A DNA stretch of 64,000 bases from CAYUZU01 sp964448675. Lineage in GTDB: Bacteria > Planctomycetota > Phycisphaerae > UBA1845 > Fen-1342. The stretch covers positions 1 to 64,000 of the forward strand of contig CAYUZU010000015.1 of assembly GCA_964448675.1 (NCBI GenBank). Reading direction: 5' to 3'. Shown here piece by piece: positions 55,585 to 63,061 of this stretch. Made by a program: the position numbers and the translations under genes. The first letter of the stretch is position 1. Each line of letters begins with the position of its first letter. The notes under the pieces are model-generated. The model made no database searches, was not told the origin of the DNA, and was given only the letters and a program-made list of their open reading frames with translations.

Positions 55585-56946
55585 TTACTCAGCCCCGCGG
55601 TCGAGGCGCCCCAGCACTTCCTCGAAACGCGCCGCCTGCGACTTGTCGAGCAGTTGCAGGATCTCGGCCTTCACCCGCCCCGCCAGCGCACGCTGCGCCG
55701 CCTTATCACCACGGGGAATCGCGCGATAGTCGCCGATCGCCTGCTGCTCAATCTCGCGAATCCGCTCGCGCTGCGCCTTCGTCAACTCGACCCGCTTGAT
55801 GGCACGTAGAACGATGCGCGCGTGCGATGGCGCGGCGTCGGCCTTCGCGCCGCTGGCCGCGTTGACGGCGCGCAGCCTGGCTTTCGCCTCTTCGGCCGTC
55901 AACGCGCCGCTTGCCACCAGCGCCTCGAGCTTCGCGGCGTACTCCTCCGTCTCGCCGCTGTACGCCGCCCACTTGGCCCAGGCGTCCAACTCAGTCATTT
56001 CTCCCCGGGCGACAGCGATTCTGAGTCGCTGGCCGACCGCCCAGCGCTCGTACCCGTGTCGAAACTCCTCGGCGGTCTTGTCCGAGATTTCGCCGTCCGC
56101 GGCGGCTTGCGCGATGAGCTCCTCTCGCGCCACGGCCCACGCGTCCCAACCTTCGTCTTCGCTCATCTCGCCGCGCGCCACCGCGCCCTTGATCCGCTCG
56201 CCCGCCGCATCGATACGCTCCTTCAACTCCTCCTGGTACAGGGCCCGGCGGAACTCCGCCGCGTCCGCTTCCGTGATCTCACCGACGGCGATTGCCTCGG
56301 CGATGAGCCGGTCCTTGGCCGCGTACCACTCGACCCAGGCGCGCTCTTCGGTGATCTCGCCCCGTTCCGCGGCGGCCTTGATGCGCTCGCCCGCGGTCCC
56401 GAGTCGTTCGCGCAGCTCGGCCTTGTAAACGTCGCGCTGGAACTCGTTCGCGCTTTTTGCTGTCAGGCGGCCATCAGCAACCGCCTCCGCAATCAGCGCG
56501 TCCTTGGTCGCGTACCACTCGGCCCAGGCCTCGTCCTCGCCGAGCTCGCCCCGCGCTGCGGCGGCCTTGATCGCGTCGCCGGCCTCCTTGAGCTGCCCGC
56601 CCAGTTGCTCCCTGTTGATCTCCTCCACCCAGGCCGCAGCCTTGTCGGTAGAGATCGAACCCGCCGCCGCGGCCTCGCGGATGAGCGTTTTCCGAGTGGC
56701 ATGCCACGCGGCCCAGGCTTCGGCTTCGGTCATTTCGCCGTTGGCCACGGCCGTTTTGAGCTGCGTGCCGGCCGCTTCGAACTGCTTCTCGAGCGGTTGC
56801 TGCGCAGCGTCCTGGGCCTGGAGCCGGGTCACGCGACCCAGGGCCACCACGGACAGTGCAATCGTCAGGAATGTCGCAATACGGCGGCTACCGGCACGGT
56901 GACGCGGCTGCCGGCGCGCGCCGACGACGGGTTGGATGTGGTACAT
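55585..56946 (-). CDS. Exported protein made of 63-residue tandem repeats
   Basis: ATG 56946 follows AGGAGG; 453 residues. A basic N-terminus and hydrophobic stretch (ATFLTIALSVVALGRVT) act as signal. Residues 52-303 form four exact 63-residue repeats with consensus around AGERIKAAAERGE, EAWAEWYATKDALIAEA and ADGEI, and a fifth shorter copy (303-365) lacking seven residues. Repeats are helical and rich in Glu, Ala, Trp and Lys. The C-terminus (LTKAQRERIREIEQQAIGDY, ILQLLDKSQAARFEEVLGRL) resembles Spy/CpxP-type periplasmic LTxxQ domains, so a periplasmic stress chaperone role is possible. I do not recognise the repeat family. Confidence 0.8.
   Translation of the reverse strand: MYHIQPVVGARRQPRHRAGSRRIATFLTIALSVVALGRVTRLQAQDAAQQPLEKQFEAAGTQLKTAVANGEMTEAEAWAAWHATRKTLIREAAAAGSISTDKAAAWVEEINREQLGGQLKEAGDAIKAAAARGELGEDEAWAEWYATKDALIAEAVADGRLTAKSANEFQRDVYKAELRERLGTAGERIKAAAERGEITEERAWVEWYAAKDRLIAEAIAVGEITEADAAEFRRALYQEELKERIDAAGERIKGAVARGEMSEDEGWDAWAVAREELIAQAAADGEISDKTAEEFRHGYERWAVGQRLRIAVARGEMTELDAWAKWAAYSGETEEYAAKLEALVASGALTAEEAKARLRAVNAASGAKADAAPSHARIVLRAIKRVELTKAQRERIREIEQQAIGDYRAIPRGDKAAQRALAGRVKAEILQLLDKSQAARFEEVLGRLDRGAE
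56038..56793 (-). repeat. Four 189-bp coding repeats
   Basis: The four 63-codon units of the repeat protein cover these bases (residues 52-303). Conserved positions are Gly9, Glu20, Trp27, Trp30, Leu37 and Ile38, while the ends of each unit vary. They differ enough at the DNA level that recent slippage is not the only explanation. Confidence 0.75.
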
Positions 56947-57062
56947 CAGACCGGCCTCCTGTCACAGTCGAAACGTCCTCAGCGGGTATTCTCGCGAGGC
57001 GGCGCGTTATTGGGAAGGGTCGTGTTTGAGAATCGCCGGTTCGCCGACTGGTACCCCTGCTG

Positions 57063-57392
57063 TTATCGGCGATCCGCGAGGCGCTTCGCGAGCCCTATGA
57101 CGAAGTCGATTTGCTCCGCCGTGAAGCCTTCGCGTTCGAGCCAGGTCTGCACGCGCGGACTCGACGAGATCGCCTCGCCGTCCGCCCGGATCGCGTGCGC
57201 CCACCACGCCACCGGATTCCACCAAAAGACAACACAGGCCACCCATTCCAGCCAGCGGACCAGGTGATCGCGCCGCCACACATGAGCCAACTCGTGCGCC
57301 ACAACCCAGCGCAGTTCCCGATTGTCGTAGCCGTCAAGCGGCCGGCCGCCGGCCGCAGAAGAATCGGGCTCCACGAGCCTGAATCCAGGCAA
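57063..57392 (-). pseudogene. M56 peptidase-like fragment
   Basis: A 109-residue frame has a clear zinc peptidase core: VVAHELAHVWRRDHLVRWLE (HExxH), then VFWWNPVAWWAHAIRADGEA. The N-terminal membrane helices and C-terminal domain of a normal M56 protein are missing. The only starts are TTG (57392) or GTG, without a ribosome binding site. It is in the same frame as the upstream beta-helix gene, separated by its TAG stop. It is probably a remnant, though a mini-peptidase cannot be excluded. Confidence 0.6.
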
Positions 57393-57404
57393 CTCTGCGG
57401 ACGG

Positions 57405-58946
57405 CTAGCGCCCGCCGCCGGCGAAGTGCTGCCCGAGAACCCCCGCGTCCCTTACGTCCACGTCGCCGTCGCCATCCAAATCCGCGGCGGCGAAATCCGA
57501 CGGCTCGCAACCGGCCGGCGGCGTCAGGACAACCGGGCCGGCCAGGCACGACGCGAACGTGACGAAATCGGCCGCGTCGACATCGCAGTCGTGGTCCAGG
57601 TCGCCCGGGCCGTACGGCGTGACCACTTCGAACGCGCCCAGGTCGGGCGCGGCGCCGCAGTACGGCAGGCCCACATCGGCGCCCGCGTCAATAAGGTCGC
57701 TGGCGGGGTCGAGACGCAGCCCGATATCCGGCAGGCGGCCGTCGGGCGTACGTGGGCCGGTGGCGTCGATCATGAGCTGATCCATGTCGATGCTCACGAA
57801 GTCGGCGGCGGTTACGCCGATGCCGTTCCAGCTGTTATAGGCGTCGTTGACGGCCGGGCTGAGGTCGGTGACCCCGCTGCCGTCAACGTCGAACGCGATG
57901 CTGTTACGCACCGTATGCGGCCGGCCGTCGTTAAGCTGGATCTGCAGGGGATTGCCGTTCTTGGCGTTGTTGACCAGGGTGGCGTGGTTGATGTCCACCC
58001 CGCCGGCGCTGCCGTTGCCGTTCTCGTCGATGCCGAAGGCCTTGTTGCCGAACGCGACAACGCGGTGCAGGACGAGCTCGGCCGCGTCCTGGCCGAGCTT
58101 GAAACCCAGGCCGTCCCCCCGCCACGAACCCGAGACCTCGTCCTGCCATTCCGGGCGGAAGTAGCCGTTGTCGAACGACCAGCACCGCTCGATCAGCACC
58201 GGGTGGGTCGCGTGCCAGAAATCGTAGCCGTCGTCCGAGTTGCTCCAGGCACGCAGACCGCGAAACACGTTGCCCGGCCCGAGCGTATCGAACTTGGCGG
58301 CGAAGCCGTCGGCATCCTCGCCGTTGGTCTGCGGGTCGAAGTTGAGGTACGAATCACAGTTGAGCACGAGGTTGTGGCTCGGGGTCCAGCCCTCCTTGCC
58401 CGTGATCTCCAGACCGGCCGCCTGGTTGTCGCGCAGCACCAGCCGCTCGAACACGTTGTGCGAACCATAGACGCGTACGCCGTAATAAGGCGCGTTCTGA
58501 ACGATCAGGCCGCGGATGTGCCACCAGTCCCCGCCACTGGCCACGTAGAGGCCGAGCGCGTCGCTCGTGCCGGCCACGGTGTCGTCCTCGCGCGGCTGCG
58601 GCGGGTTGGCGTGCCGCGGGTTGTTGCTGAAATCGAGGATGGGGACCTCGGCGTCGCAGGCCCACAGTCGGATCGGATTGCCCGGCGTACCCGCTTTGCT
58701 GATCTCGATGCTGTCGTCCAGCAGGTAGGTGCCGCCGCGAACGTAGATCGTGTCGCCGGGGCCCGCGACATCGATCGCGTGGTCGAAGGTGGCGAAGGGG
58801 CTCTGACGCGTGCCGCTGTTGTTGTCGCTGCCGTCGGTGGCGATGTAGTACGTGTCGGCCAGCGCGCAGCCCGTGGCCGCCGCGAGCACACTCACGAGGG
58901 ACGCCACAAGCGAGCGGCCACACCGCAGCTTCATTCGGGTGAGCAC
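57405..58946 (-). CDS. Secreted parallel beta-helix protein with dockerin-like end (pectate-lyase-like)
   Basis: I use the GTG at 58946 because GGGAGG is 7 bases upstream; an ATG at 58961 is in frame. The signal peptide (RSLVASLVSVLAAATGCALA) leads to a right-handed beta-helix: YYIATDGSDNNSGTRQSPFA, TIYVRGGTYLLDDSIEIS, VRVYGSHNVFERLVLRDNQA, DGFAAKFDTLGPGNVFRGLR, similar to PL9-type polysaccharide lyases. The C-terminus has a different dockerin-like pair (DLDHDCDVDAADFVTFA, ADLDGDGDVDVRDAGVL) from the 2.5-9 kb proteins. It probably acts on uronate-containing polysaccharide, which is inference. Confidence 0.8.
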   Translation of the reverse strand: MLTRMKLRCGRSLVASLVSVLAAATGCALADTYYIATDGSDNNSGTRQSPFATFDHAIDVAGPGDTIYVRGGTYLLDDSIEISKAGTPGNPIRLWACDAEVPILDFSNNPRHANPPQPREDDTVAGTSDALGLYVASGGDWWHIRGLIVQNAPYYGVRVYGSHNVFERLVLRDNQAAGLEITGKEGWTPSHNLVLNCDSYLNFDPQTNGEDADGFAAKFDTLGPGNVFRGLRAWSNSDDGYDFWHATHPVLIERCWSFDNGYFRPEWQDEVSGSWRGDGLGFKLGQDAAELVLHRVVAFGNKAFGIDENGNGSAGGVDINHATLVNNAKNGNPLQIQLNDGRPHTVRNSIAFDVDGSGVTDLSPAVNDAYNSWNGIGVTAADFVSIDMDQLMIDATGPRTPDGRLPDIGLRLDPASDLIDAGADVGLPYCGAAPDLGAFEVVTPYGPGDLDHDCDVDAADFVTFASCLAGPVVLTPPAGCEPSDFAAADLDGDGDVDVRDAGVLGQHFAGGGR

Positions 58947-59048
58947 TGCCGCACCTCCCATACCTCGTCCCGCCGCCTCTGGGTATGTTATCGTATCGAT
59001 TCCCTGCAGCCACCTGCAAGATCAATGCGCCGGAGCGAGCCGCCGACC

Positions 59049-59924
59049 ATGCGCAACACCAGGGCACCCGACGATCTTCCGCAGCGTATCGAAGCCACCC
59101 TCGACGCCGGCGAGAAGGCCCTCTGGGCCGGCCAACCCATCCCCCGCTACTTGTCGCGCGCCGTGGCCAAGAAAGTCGCCGTCAGCGGCATTCTGCTCGT
59201 TTTCGCAGCGTTCTGGCTGGCCCAGACCACGCTGGGCAGCGAAGCCGCGGCGCCGGGTACAACTGCCTTCATCGGCGCCCTCGCGTTCGGCATCGTTGTG
59301 GTGGCGATCGGCGTTTACCTCGCCCTCAGCCCGCGGCGCGAGTATCGCAAGTGGCAACGCCGCGCGTACGTTGTCACGGACCGGCGTATGCTCGTGTTCG
59401 ACGGCGACAAGCCGCTGACGCTGCGGTGCTTCGCGACGGAGCCCATCGGCCAGGTCGTGCGCGTCGAGCACCGCGACGGCACCGGCGACCTGCTCATCGC
59501 ACCCGGCGTGTCCACCGATGAAGACGCGGGCTTTCCGGACGAACCTCTCGGCTTCCTGCGCATCCCCGGTGCCGACTTCGTCGAGTCAATGCTATCCCAG
59601 GTCAACACTCCCGAAACAGCACTTCCCACGATCGACCACCCCACGCACGACCGCCCGTTTACGATCGCCCACTACACCGCGCTGGCATTGGTCCTTCTCG
59701 TGACGCTGCCCCTCGTGCTCACCGGTCACGTCAGCGCCGCCGCTTGCGTGTTCTTCGCCCTCGTGATCGCCACCATCGCCTGCGCCGCCGTCTGCAGCCG
59801 CTCGTGCATGTGCCCCTGCTGCGGCACCCACCTGCCGCGCGACAGCGACGCCCCGCGCGGGACGTCCTACTTCACCTGCGCCCACTGCCGCGTCCGCTGG
59901 GCCTCACGCGTGAGGTGGCTGTGA
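59049..59924 (+). CDS. PH-like (bPH_2) membrane protein with C-terminal zinc ribbon
   Basis: The 291-residue product has a short cytoplasmic N-terminus, two membrane helices (VAVSGILLVFAAFWLAQTTL and TAFIGALAFGIVVVAIGVYL), a bacterial PH-like domain (RRAYVVTDRRMLVFDGDKPL, IGQVVRVEHRDGTGDLLIAP, PDEPLGFLRIPGADFVES), two more helices (TALALVLLVTLPLVLTGHVS and ACVFFALVIATIACAAVC) and a terminal zinc ribbon (CMCPCCGTHLPRD, CAHCRVRW). Start chosen at ATG 59049; an ATG at 59025 adds eight residues. Function unknown. Confidence 0.75.
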   Translation: MRNTRAPDDLPQRIEATLDAGEKALWAGQPIPRYLSRAVAKKVAVSGILLVFAAFWLAQTTLGSEAAAPGTTAFIGALAFGIVVVAIGVYLALSPRREYRKWQRRAYVVTDRRMLVFDGDKPLTLRCFATEPIGQVVRVEHRDGTGDLLIAPGVSTDEDAGFPDEPLGFLRIPGADFVESMLSQVNTPETALPTIDHPTHDRPFTIAHYTALALVLLVTLPLVLTGHVSAAACVFFALVIATIACAAVCSRSCMCPCCGTHLPRDSDAPRGTSYFTCAHCRVRWASRVRWL

Positions 59925-59995
59925 GCGCGGCCTGCAACCAGTGACGTAGCATGGGCAGGCCCCGACGACGCCGGGCGTTGCCCCGGTCGCGCCCG

Positions 59996-60020
59996 CCGGC
60001 AGGACATGGCTCCGCCTCGT
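59996..60020. repeat. Single dispersed copy related to the 28-bp repeat
   Basis: This 25-base element begins CCGGCAGGACATGGCTCCGC and matches the tandem units at 52094-52174 in 20 of 25 positions, all five changes being transitions. It lies just upstream of the RHS gene's promoter. Confidence 0.55.
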
Positions 60021-60102
60021 CCCGTGCGCGTGGCATCGGTCGCGCCGCGCAGCTCCAGGCCGCGGCGCAACAACACGAACATGCTACCGCGAGCGATCGT
60101 CA

Positions 60103-60132
60103 TTGACGCGCCGCCGCGGAGGACGATATAGT
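60103..60132 (+). promoter_or_regulatory. Promoter of the RHS core gene
   Basis: TTGACG (60103-60108) and TATAGT (60127-60132) are 18 bases apart, giving a start near 60139 about 26 bases before the TTG. A displaced RHS fragment with its own promoter suggests it is still expressed. Confidence 0.55.
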
Positions 60133-60164
60133 CAGAGACTGACCTGGGGGGCGGGAAGCTTCGC

Positions 60165-61307
60165 TTGCGCAACGTTGGCCCTGCTCTGAGGCCGCCTCGC
60201 TCGGGGACGACGCGCGTGGCCCGGGCCTTGCATTATGTGCGGTCGCTGGACTTCACGCCGGGCGGCTGGGACCCGAACGGCCCGGTGCAGCGGGTCGACT
60301 TCATGGGGGATGAGCCGATCGGGGCGTACGAGGTCGACTACGTGGACAACTTCGATTGGGCGTGGCCGGATTACTACGAGACGCTGACGGAGACCACGCG
60401 TCATCTCGCTGGCTACGGCACCGAAGCCCAGCAGCCGCTGGACCCGAATGGCGATCCGAATGCTACCTGGCATCTGCACGGCGATCTCATCCGCTCGACA
60501 CTGCTGACGACGGACGTCGTGGGGCAGGCCGTCACGCGCGTGACCTACACCGCCTTCGGCGAACCCGTGGCGTATGTGTCGGGCTGGCAGGTCGGTGGCG
60601 AGCTGCCTGAAGGCCTGCCGCGTTGGGGCTATGCCGGGGGCTGGGGCTATCAGTCGGGTCTGACTGACGGTGCGACCGGCAGCGGCGGGCCGACGGATCC
60701 GTTCGGCAGCCGCGGGTTGATCACGCTGTGCGGCCCACGCACGGACCTGCCGCCGATCACGCTGCAACACGTCGGCTGGCGCTGGTACGATCCGGCGCTC
60801 GGCCGCTTCGTCCAGCGCGATCCGATCGGGATTGGTGGAGGGATGAACCCCTACCGCTATTGCCTCAACGATCCGCTCGCAATGGTGGACCCGGAAGGGT
60901 TGCTATCGTGGATGGACGTCCCCGGTCATAACGAGCGAGGAGTCAAGTTCTGGATCAACGAAGCGCCGGAAAGTGTCAACGCCGGGTTGAAAGTAACCGC
61001 GGTTGCAGCAGCTGGAGGGATCAGCCTAAGCGCGTGCATTGCGATCGGTGAAGGCCTTGCGGCGGGTTCCATCATGGGTGCCAGCCCGGGGGGCGTAGTG
61101 ACAGTGGAGCGGTTAGTCAGACAGACGGTCGGGCGCGATGGCGGTGTTTCGATCATAATCAAGACGAAGATCGACGGGGTAACTGTGTCTATTCGGCATA
61201 TCGTAATTCGTGCCGGTGAGGTCATTCACGATCACATCACTCATATAGGTACGTACGGTGGCACACGCGTATTTCCCCCCGAGTGGACTAATGGCTGTGG
61301 ACGCTGA
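60165..61307 (+). CDS. Orphan RHS core with a novel C-terminal tip
   Basis: The 380-residue frame (TTG start) lacks the long repeat barrel of RHS proteins. It starts with YD-like segments (DFMGDEPIGAYEVDYVDNFD, WHLHGDLIRSTLLTTDVVGQ, VTYTAFGEPVAYVSGW) and contains the RHS core motif: WRWYDPALGRFVQRDP followed by MNPYRYCLNDPLAMVDPEG. After DPEG (residue 245) about 135 residues form a variable tip: a hydrophobic Gly/Ala/Ser stretch (VTAVAAAGGISLSACIAIGE) and a His-rich end (VSIRHIVIRAGEVIHDHITH, TYGGTRVFPPEW). The layout matches RHS toxins, whose tips are cut off and delivered. The tip is not recognised. GC content drops here. Confidence 0.75.
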   Translation: MRNVGPALRPPRSGTTRVARALHYVRSLDFTPGGWDPNGPVQRVDFMGDEPIGAYEVDYVDNFDWAWPDYYETLTETTRHLAGYGTEAQQPLDPNGDPNATWHLHGDLIRSTLLTTDVVGQAVTRVTYTAFGEPVAYVSGWQVGGELPEGLPRWGYAGGWGYQSGLTDGATGSGGPTDPFGSRGLITLCGPRTDLPPITLQHVGWRWYDPALGRFVQRDPIGIGGGMNPYRYCLNDPLAMVDPEGLLSWMDVPGHNERGVKFWINEAPESVNAGLKVTAVAAAGGISLSACIAIGEGLAAGSIMGASPGGVVTVERLVRQTVGRDGGVSIIIKTKIDGVTVSIRHIVIRAGEVIHDHITHIGTYGGTRVFPPEWTNGCGR

Positions 61308-61656
61308 AATGCTCGAACGAATGCTACGCGACTTGAGGAGCACATTAGTCGGGCGCGGTGTGGACGTTTCGCGCGCGAAGTCGGCGATTCGGGCGATCTT
61401 GGAGGTCCTCGCCGACCCAGCGCACAATACGGATGCCAACTGCAAGGTGGTTAACTTCTACGTGTCGCTACAGATCCTGGACAATGAGCAGGCAAGGCAG
61501 AACCTCGGAAGCTTGCCCCAGTGGCTGTCGCTGATCATCCAAGACATGGGCTCGTGCCTCCACGATGTGCACCAAGCACCTGATTTAGCGGCCAACTTCG
61601 AGAGCACGCCGACACAATTGCTGGCACGCCTTGATGGTGAGTGCGAGAGGTTGTAG
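61291..61656 (+). CDS. Candidate immunity protein to the RHS tip
   Basis: ATG 61291 starts a 121-residue frame that overlaps the RHS end by 17 bases in another frame. The product is all-helical and acidic/basic mixed: MAVDAEMLERMLRDLRSTLV, SRAKSAIRAILEVLADPAHN, VVNFYVSLQILDNEQARQNL, SLPQWLSLIIQDMGSCLHDV. I do not recognise it. Tight overlap just after a toxin-like tip, small size and lower GC match the usual position of immunity genes. The link is inference. Confidence 0.6.
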   Translation: MAVDAEMLERMLRDLRSTLVGRGVDVSRAKSAIRAILEVLADPAHNTDANCKVVNFYVSLQILDNEQARQNLGSLPQWLSLIIQDMGSCLHDVHQAPDLAANFESTPTQLLARLDGECERL

Positions 61657-61699
61657 ATGCTGGGCGGCGGCGCGACCTTCGCATATCACCTTGCGGAGC

Positions 61700-62241
61700 A
61701 GGGGCAACCTGCTCGTCCGGCAGACGACGGTGGACGAGTACGATCCCGACGGGCGGCCGCTGGAGGTCACGCCGCCGGAGGGGCCGGCGACGTATTATAC
61801 GTACGACGAGATCGGCCGGCAGACGCTGGTCAGTGATGGCCGGGTCGACACGTATACCGTGTACGATCCCAACGGCGTGAGCGCGGTGTACACCACGGAG
61901 GTCGGGGAGACCACGAAGCTCAGCCGGACCACGTACGGGTACGACGACGGCCGCGTGGTCGCCGTAGGCCAGGCGGTGGACCCCAATGACCCCAACTCCG
62001 GCGTGAATTACACGCGCTACGACTACAATGATCGCGGCCAGATCACCCACGTCTGGGGCGACGTGCCGTATCCGACGCTGACCGAGTACGACGATTTCGG
62101 TCAGCGGTACGAGCTCACGACGTTCCGTGATGAAACACTCGGCTTCACGGGCAGCACGTGGCCTGCTGGCGTGGACAACACCGACGGCGACACCACCACC
62201 TGGACCTACGATGCCGTCACCGGCCGCCACAACGGCCGGAT
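61700..62241 (+). pseudogene. RHS YD-repeat fragment (no start, ends at tRNA)
   Basis: The frame carries YD repeats: VDEYDPDGRPLEVTPPEGPA, TYYTYDEIGRQTLVSDGRVD, YTVYDPNGVSAVYTTEVGET, YDYNDRGQITHVWGDVPYPT and TWTYDAVTGRHNG. It lacks a real start and normally such repeats precede the RHS core, yet here they lie after it. The open frame simply runs into the antisense of tRNA-Met. It is a displaced remnant of a larger RHS gene, probably inactive. Confidence 0.7.
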
Positions 62242-62315
62242 GGGCCCAGTTGGATTCGAACCAACGACCGGCAGATTATGAGTCCGCTGCTCTAACCGAC
62301 TGAGCTATGGGCCCC
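62242..62315 (-). tRNA. tRNA-Met (anticodon CAT)
   Basis: Reading the minus strand, acceptor GGGCCCA pairs with TGGGCCC, the D arm is AGCTCAGTCGGTTAGAGC, the anticodon stem GCGGA/TCTGC encloses loop CTCATAA (anticodon CAT), and the T arm is TTGGTTCGAATCCAA. The discriminator base is A; CCA not encoded. It could be elongator Met or the lysidine-modified Ile tRNA, which I cannot decide from sequence; the lack of an initiator-type C1-A72 mismatch argues against fMet. Confidence 0.9.
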
Positions 62316-62714
62316 GCGGCGGCGCGCGACGTCACCGCAGCAACGTATCGTACGCGCCGCCGGCCGCCGCTCGCAACCCGCACGCCGCACGGAGCGTCGC
62401 CGCCAGCCACGGCCCGCGGCGCAGGCCCCCATGTGCCACGGCCCCCGGGCCACCCCGCGTCGGCAACAATTGGCGATCCAGGCCGGCGGCGTCTAAAATG
62501 ACGCCCATACGCGAGAAGCCGGCCCGCATGCCGCAAGCCGTCGAAGTCGGCACCCGGCCATGGCGTGTATTCGAGCTACGCCGGCGACCGGCGAACGGAG
62601 TTCCGAAGCCGCGCGGACAAGTCCGCAACCGCCGCCGGCAAGCCACAAGCTATGGCGCGGCATCAGGCCCGCCCGGCATAGCACCGGCAGCACCTCGCAA
62701 CTGAGAGACGAACC
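62316..62714. other. Intergenic region between tRNA-Met and the small secreted protein
   Basis: No supported gene. It holds the tRNA promoter (62347-62376) and otherwise GC-rich sequence with no clear structure. Confidence 0.4.
62347..62376 (-). promoter_or_regulatory. Promoter of tRNA-Met
   Basis: On the minus strand TTGCGA (62376-62371) and TACGAT (62352-62347) are 18 bases apart, 32 bases before the tRNA. Confidence 0.5.
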
Positions 62715-62945
62715 ATGAGCAAGAAACACCTGCGCCGCTACGTCCTGCTCGTCGTCCTGACGTGCCCGCTCTGGACGACCACGTGCCTGAACATCACGCA
62801 AACGTCGCTCGTCGACGGCTTTTTCGACGGCGTGACGCCGCACCTGCTCGACGCCTACGCCGCGGCCCTCGAAGAGCGGTACGACCTGGCGTCGACCGAG
62901 GACGGGGGCGACACGGCCCGCGTGCGGCACGTCGCGCAAGACTGA
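62715..62945 (+). CDS. Small secreted or lipoprotein
   Basis: ATG 62715 follows GAGAGACGAACC. The 76-residue product has a signal-like N-terminus (MSKKHLRRYVLLVVLTCPLW) with a possible lipidated cysteine (TTTCLN) and a short polar body (TQTSLVDGFFDGVTPHLLDA, YAAALEERYDLAST). I do not recognise it. Confidence 0.5.
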   Translation: MSKKHLRRYVLLVVLTCPLWTTTCLNITQTSLVDGFFDGVTPHLLDAYAAALEERYDLASTEDGGDTARVRHVAQD

Positions 62946-63061
62946 CCACAGATACGCGCACTGACCGCCAGAACACGACAATAGACGAGAGACTGTCACG
63001 AGAGATACGCTGGCGACGCCGGACACGGGCGCGACGCCGGTCAGCACAAGGAGCTTTGACG

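Noticed and set aside
57111..59048. Upstream part of the long plus-strand ORF that later encodes the PH-like membrane protein
   Set aside because: It is the antisense of the beta-helix gene; real protein homology starts only at about 59049.
62236..62281. Protein end VGFEPTTGRL
   Set aside because: This is the antisense translation of tRNA-Met, a familiar annotation artefact.
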